A stretch of DNA of 8,054 nucleotides, from NCBI GenBank assembly GCA_023251335.1, contig JAHEZA010000084.1:1-8054 (forward strand). Direction: 5' to 3'. A model generated the notes under the pieces. That model did not search any database, was not told the origin of the DNA, and saw nothing but the letters and a program-made list of their open reading frames with translations. The DNA is from Chitinophagaceae bacterium. GTDB lineage: Bacteria > Bacteroidota > Bacteroidia > Chitinophagales > Chitinophagaceae. The translations under genes were made by a program, and so were the position numbers. Positions within the stretch are counted from its first letter, which is position 1; each line of letters opens with the position of its first letter. Positions 6,986-8,054 of the stretch are shown here, one piece after another.

Positions 6986-8054
6986 ATGAAAAGAATCAAA
7001 ATAATAATCTTAATTAGCAGTACGATAATTGCCTGTGCAGTCATTCCACTGGCATGCAAAAAAAGCTTTTTAGATCAGACCAATACATTTGAAATCTCTC
7101 CCGATGCGGCTGCCAGTACAGCCGCCGGGGTAACTTCCCTGGTTAATGCTATTTATGATACTTACCAGAACAGCGATATGCTTAAGAAGTGCATTTGGTA
7201 TAGAGCTAATTTTGCAACCCATGACTTTTTTAACTGGGGCGCTGATGTGGCTTGGAATAATTATCAACTTCCGGCCAATTTTGTTGGGCTTATTACTTTT
7301 TGGAACCAATCTTACATCGGCATAGCCAGGGCAAATTCTGCATTTGGGATCATCACCAAGGCAGAAGCAGATGGTGTGGTTGACCCGACATTAGCAAATC
7401 GTTTAAGGGGCGAAGCTTTTTTTCTCAGAGGAATGACCTATTATTACCTCGCTGCTTCTTTTGGCGGCGTTCCGTTGGAGACAGATACCAGCGGTGCTTT
7501 AAATCTTGGGTTGAGACCAAGGGATTCCCGGGATTCTGTATTTATGCGCGTAGTGTCAGATATGCAACAGGCAGAAACTTTGTTATTATCAAAAACGGCA
7601 TTATCAGCTGCTGATTTAGGAAGAGCAACTAAAGGCGCTGCTTATGCTTATGATGGTGCAGCCCGTATGTGGCTAAAAGATTATTCTGGAGCCTTAGCTG
7701 CTTTCAACAACCCGGAATTTAATAACTATCACCTGATGGCAAATTTTGCAGATGTAAACGAATATAATCATCAAAATAATGATGAATCAATTTTTGAAGT
7801 TCAATTTTATTTAAAAGCAGGTGATCCCCAGGATTGGGGCGGAAGCTGGAACCCGCCAGGAGCTGAGCTTGGCTGGATCGACAGTTTTAGCTGGCCAAAT
7901 GAAATAACACAACAGGGGTACGACTATGGTAATCCGGCACTGTGGAACTCTTACCAGGTTGGAGATAAGCGTAAATACCTAACTATTGTGGGTCCTGGTG
8001 ATTCATTACAAAGCCCCGGAATTATTGCCAAATGGGGCGGAATAAAAGGCTATC
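6986..8054 (+). CDS. SusD/RagB-family surface lipoprotein, 3' end beyond the window
   Basis: The visible 356 residues are the N-terminal part of a SusD-like protein, the surface lid that binds substrate for the SusC encoded 20 bases upstream; the pair is almost certainly one operon. The signal peptide ends at PLAC with Cys24 as the likely lipidated residue, followed by KKSFLD, the usual start of mature SusD proteins; Cys17 (IIAC) is a less likely alternative. Residues about 25-215 fit the SusD-like N-terminal domain with TPR helices: RLRGEAFFLRGMTYYYLAASFGG (139-161, key residues RGEAFFLR and FGGVPL) and GRATKGAAYAY (212-222). ESIFEVQF (267-274) opens the RagB/SusD C-terminal domain. A tryptophan-rich stretch follows (W284, W288, W297, W303) that could line the binding site. 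Family members are usually about 480-600 residues, so roughly 150-250 residues are missing because of the window edge, not a mutation. The start ATG has no Shine-Dalgarno sequence. Confidence 0.95.
   Translation, partial: MKRIKIIILISSTIIACAVIPLACKKSFLDQTNTFEISPDAAASTAAGVTSLVNAIYDTYQNSDMLKKCIWYRANFATHDFFNWGADVAWNNYQLPANFVGLITFWNQSYIGIARANSAFGIITKAEADGVVDPTLANRLRGEAFFLRGMTYYYLAASFGGVPLETDTSGALNLGLRPRDSRDSVFMRVVSDMQQAETLLLSKTALSAADLGRATKGAAYAYDGAARMWLKDYSGALAAFNNPEFNNYHLMANFADVNEYNHQNNDESIFEVQFYLKAGDPQDWGGSWNPPGAELGWIDSFSWPNEITQQGYDYGNPALWNSYQVGDKRKYLTIVGPGDSLQSPGIIAKWGGIKGY

Noticed and set aside
1..8054. CRISPR array, tRNA or rRNA gene, insertion sequence or defence system
   Set aside because: No regularly spaced repeats, cloverleaf-like sequence, transposase motifs or nuclease/defence domains were seen on either strand.

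Overview
The window looks like the chromosome of a member of the Bacteroidota, most likely of the Chitinophagaceae or a close relative. The reasons are an AT-rich sequence, a SusC/RagA-SusD/RagB outer-membrane nutrient-uptake pair, lipoprotein signal peptides on two of the three genes, start codons without Shine-Dalgarno sequences, and a very large lipoprotein of the FG-GAP/VCBS plus ASPIC/UnbV type that is common in this group. The genus is an inference; no rRNA or other marker gene is present.

Layout: all three genes lie on the + strand. Bases 4-3360 encode an 1118-residue lipoprotein with two calcium-loop-rich FG-GAP (beta-propeller) regions on either side of a central ASPIC/UnbV domain. 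Bases 3361-3725 are a 365-base non-coding gap, AT-rich and with several short symmetric or repeated sequences: a hairpin just after the first gene, a perfect 12-base palindrome, three copies of an 8-mer, an imperfect Bacteroidota-type promoter, and an 8-base-arm inverted repeat close upstream of the next start. Bases 3726-6965 encode a complete SusC-like TonB-dependent transporter of 1079 residues without an N-terminal STN signalling domain. Twenty bases later, from 6986 to the window edge, is the first 356 residues of the partner SusD-like surface lipoprotein, cut off by the window end.

How they work together: SusC forms the TonB-powered barrel in the outer membrane and SusD is the lipid-anchored lid that captures the substrate on the cell surface. 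The FG-GAP/UnbV lipoprotein is probably also in the outer membrane or on the surface, and may be an accessory binding protein of the same locus, but its role and its co-expression with susCD are not shown by the sequence. No glycoside hydrolase, peptidase, sigma factor or anti-sigma factor lies in the window, so the substrate cannot be named. No clear previously undescribed system was found; the items most worth a second look are the seven-plus-seven loop arrangement of the large lipoprotein and the symmetric elements in front of susC.
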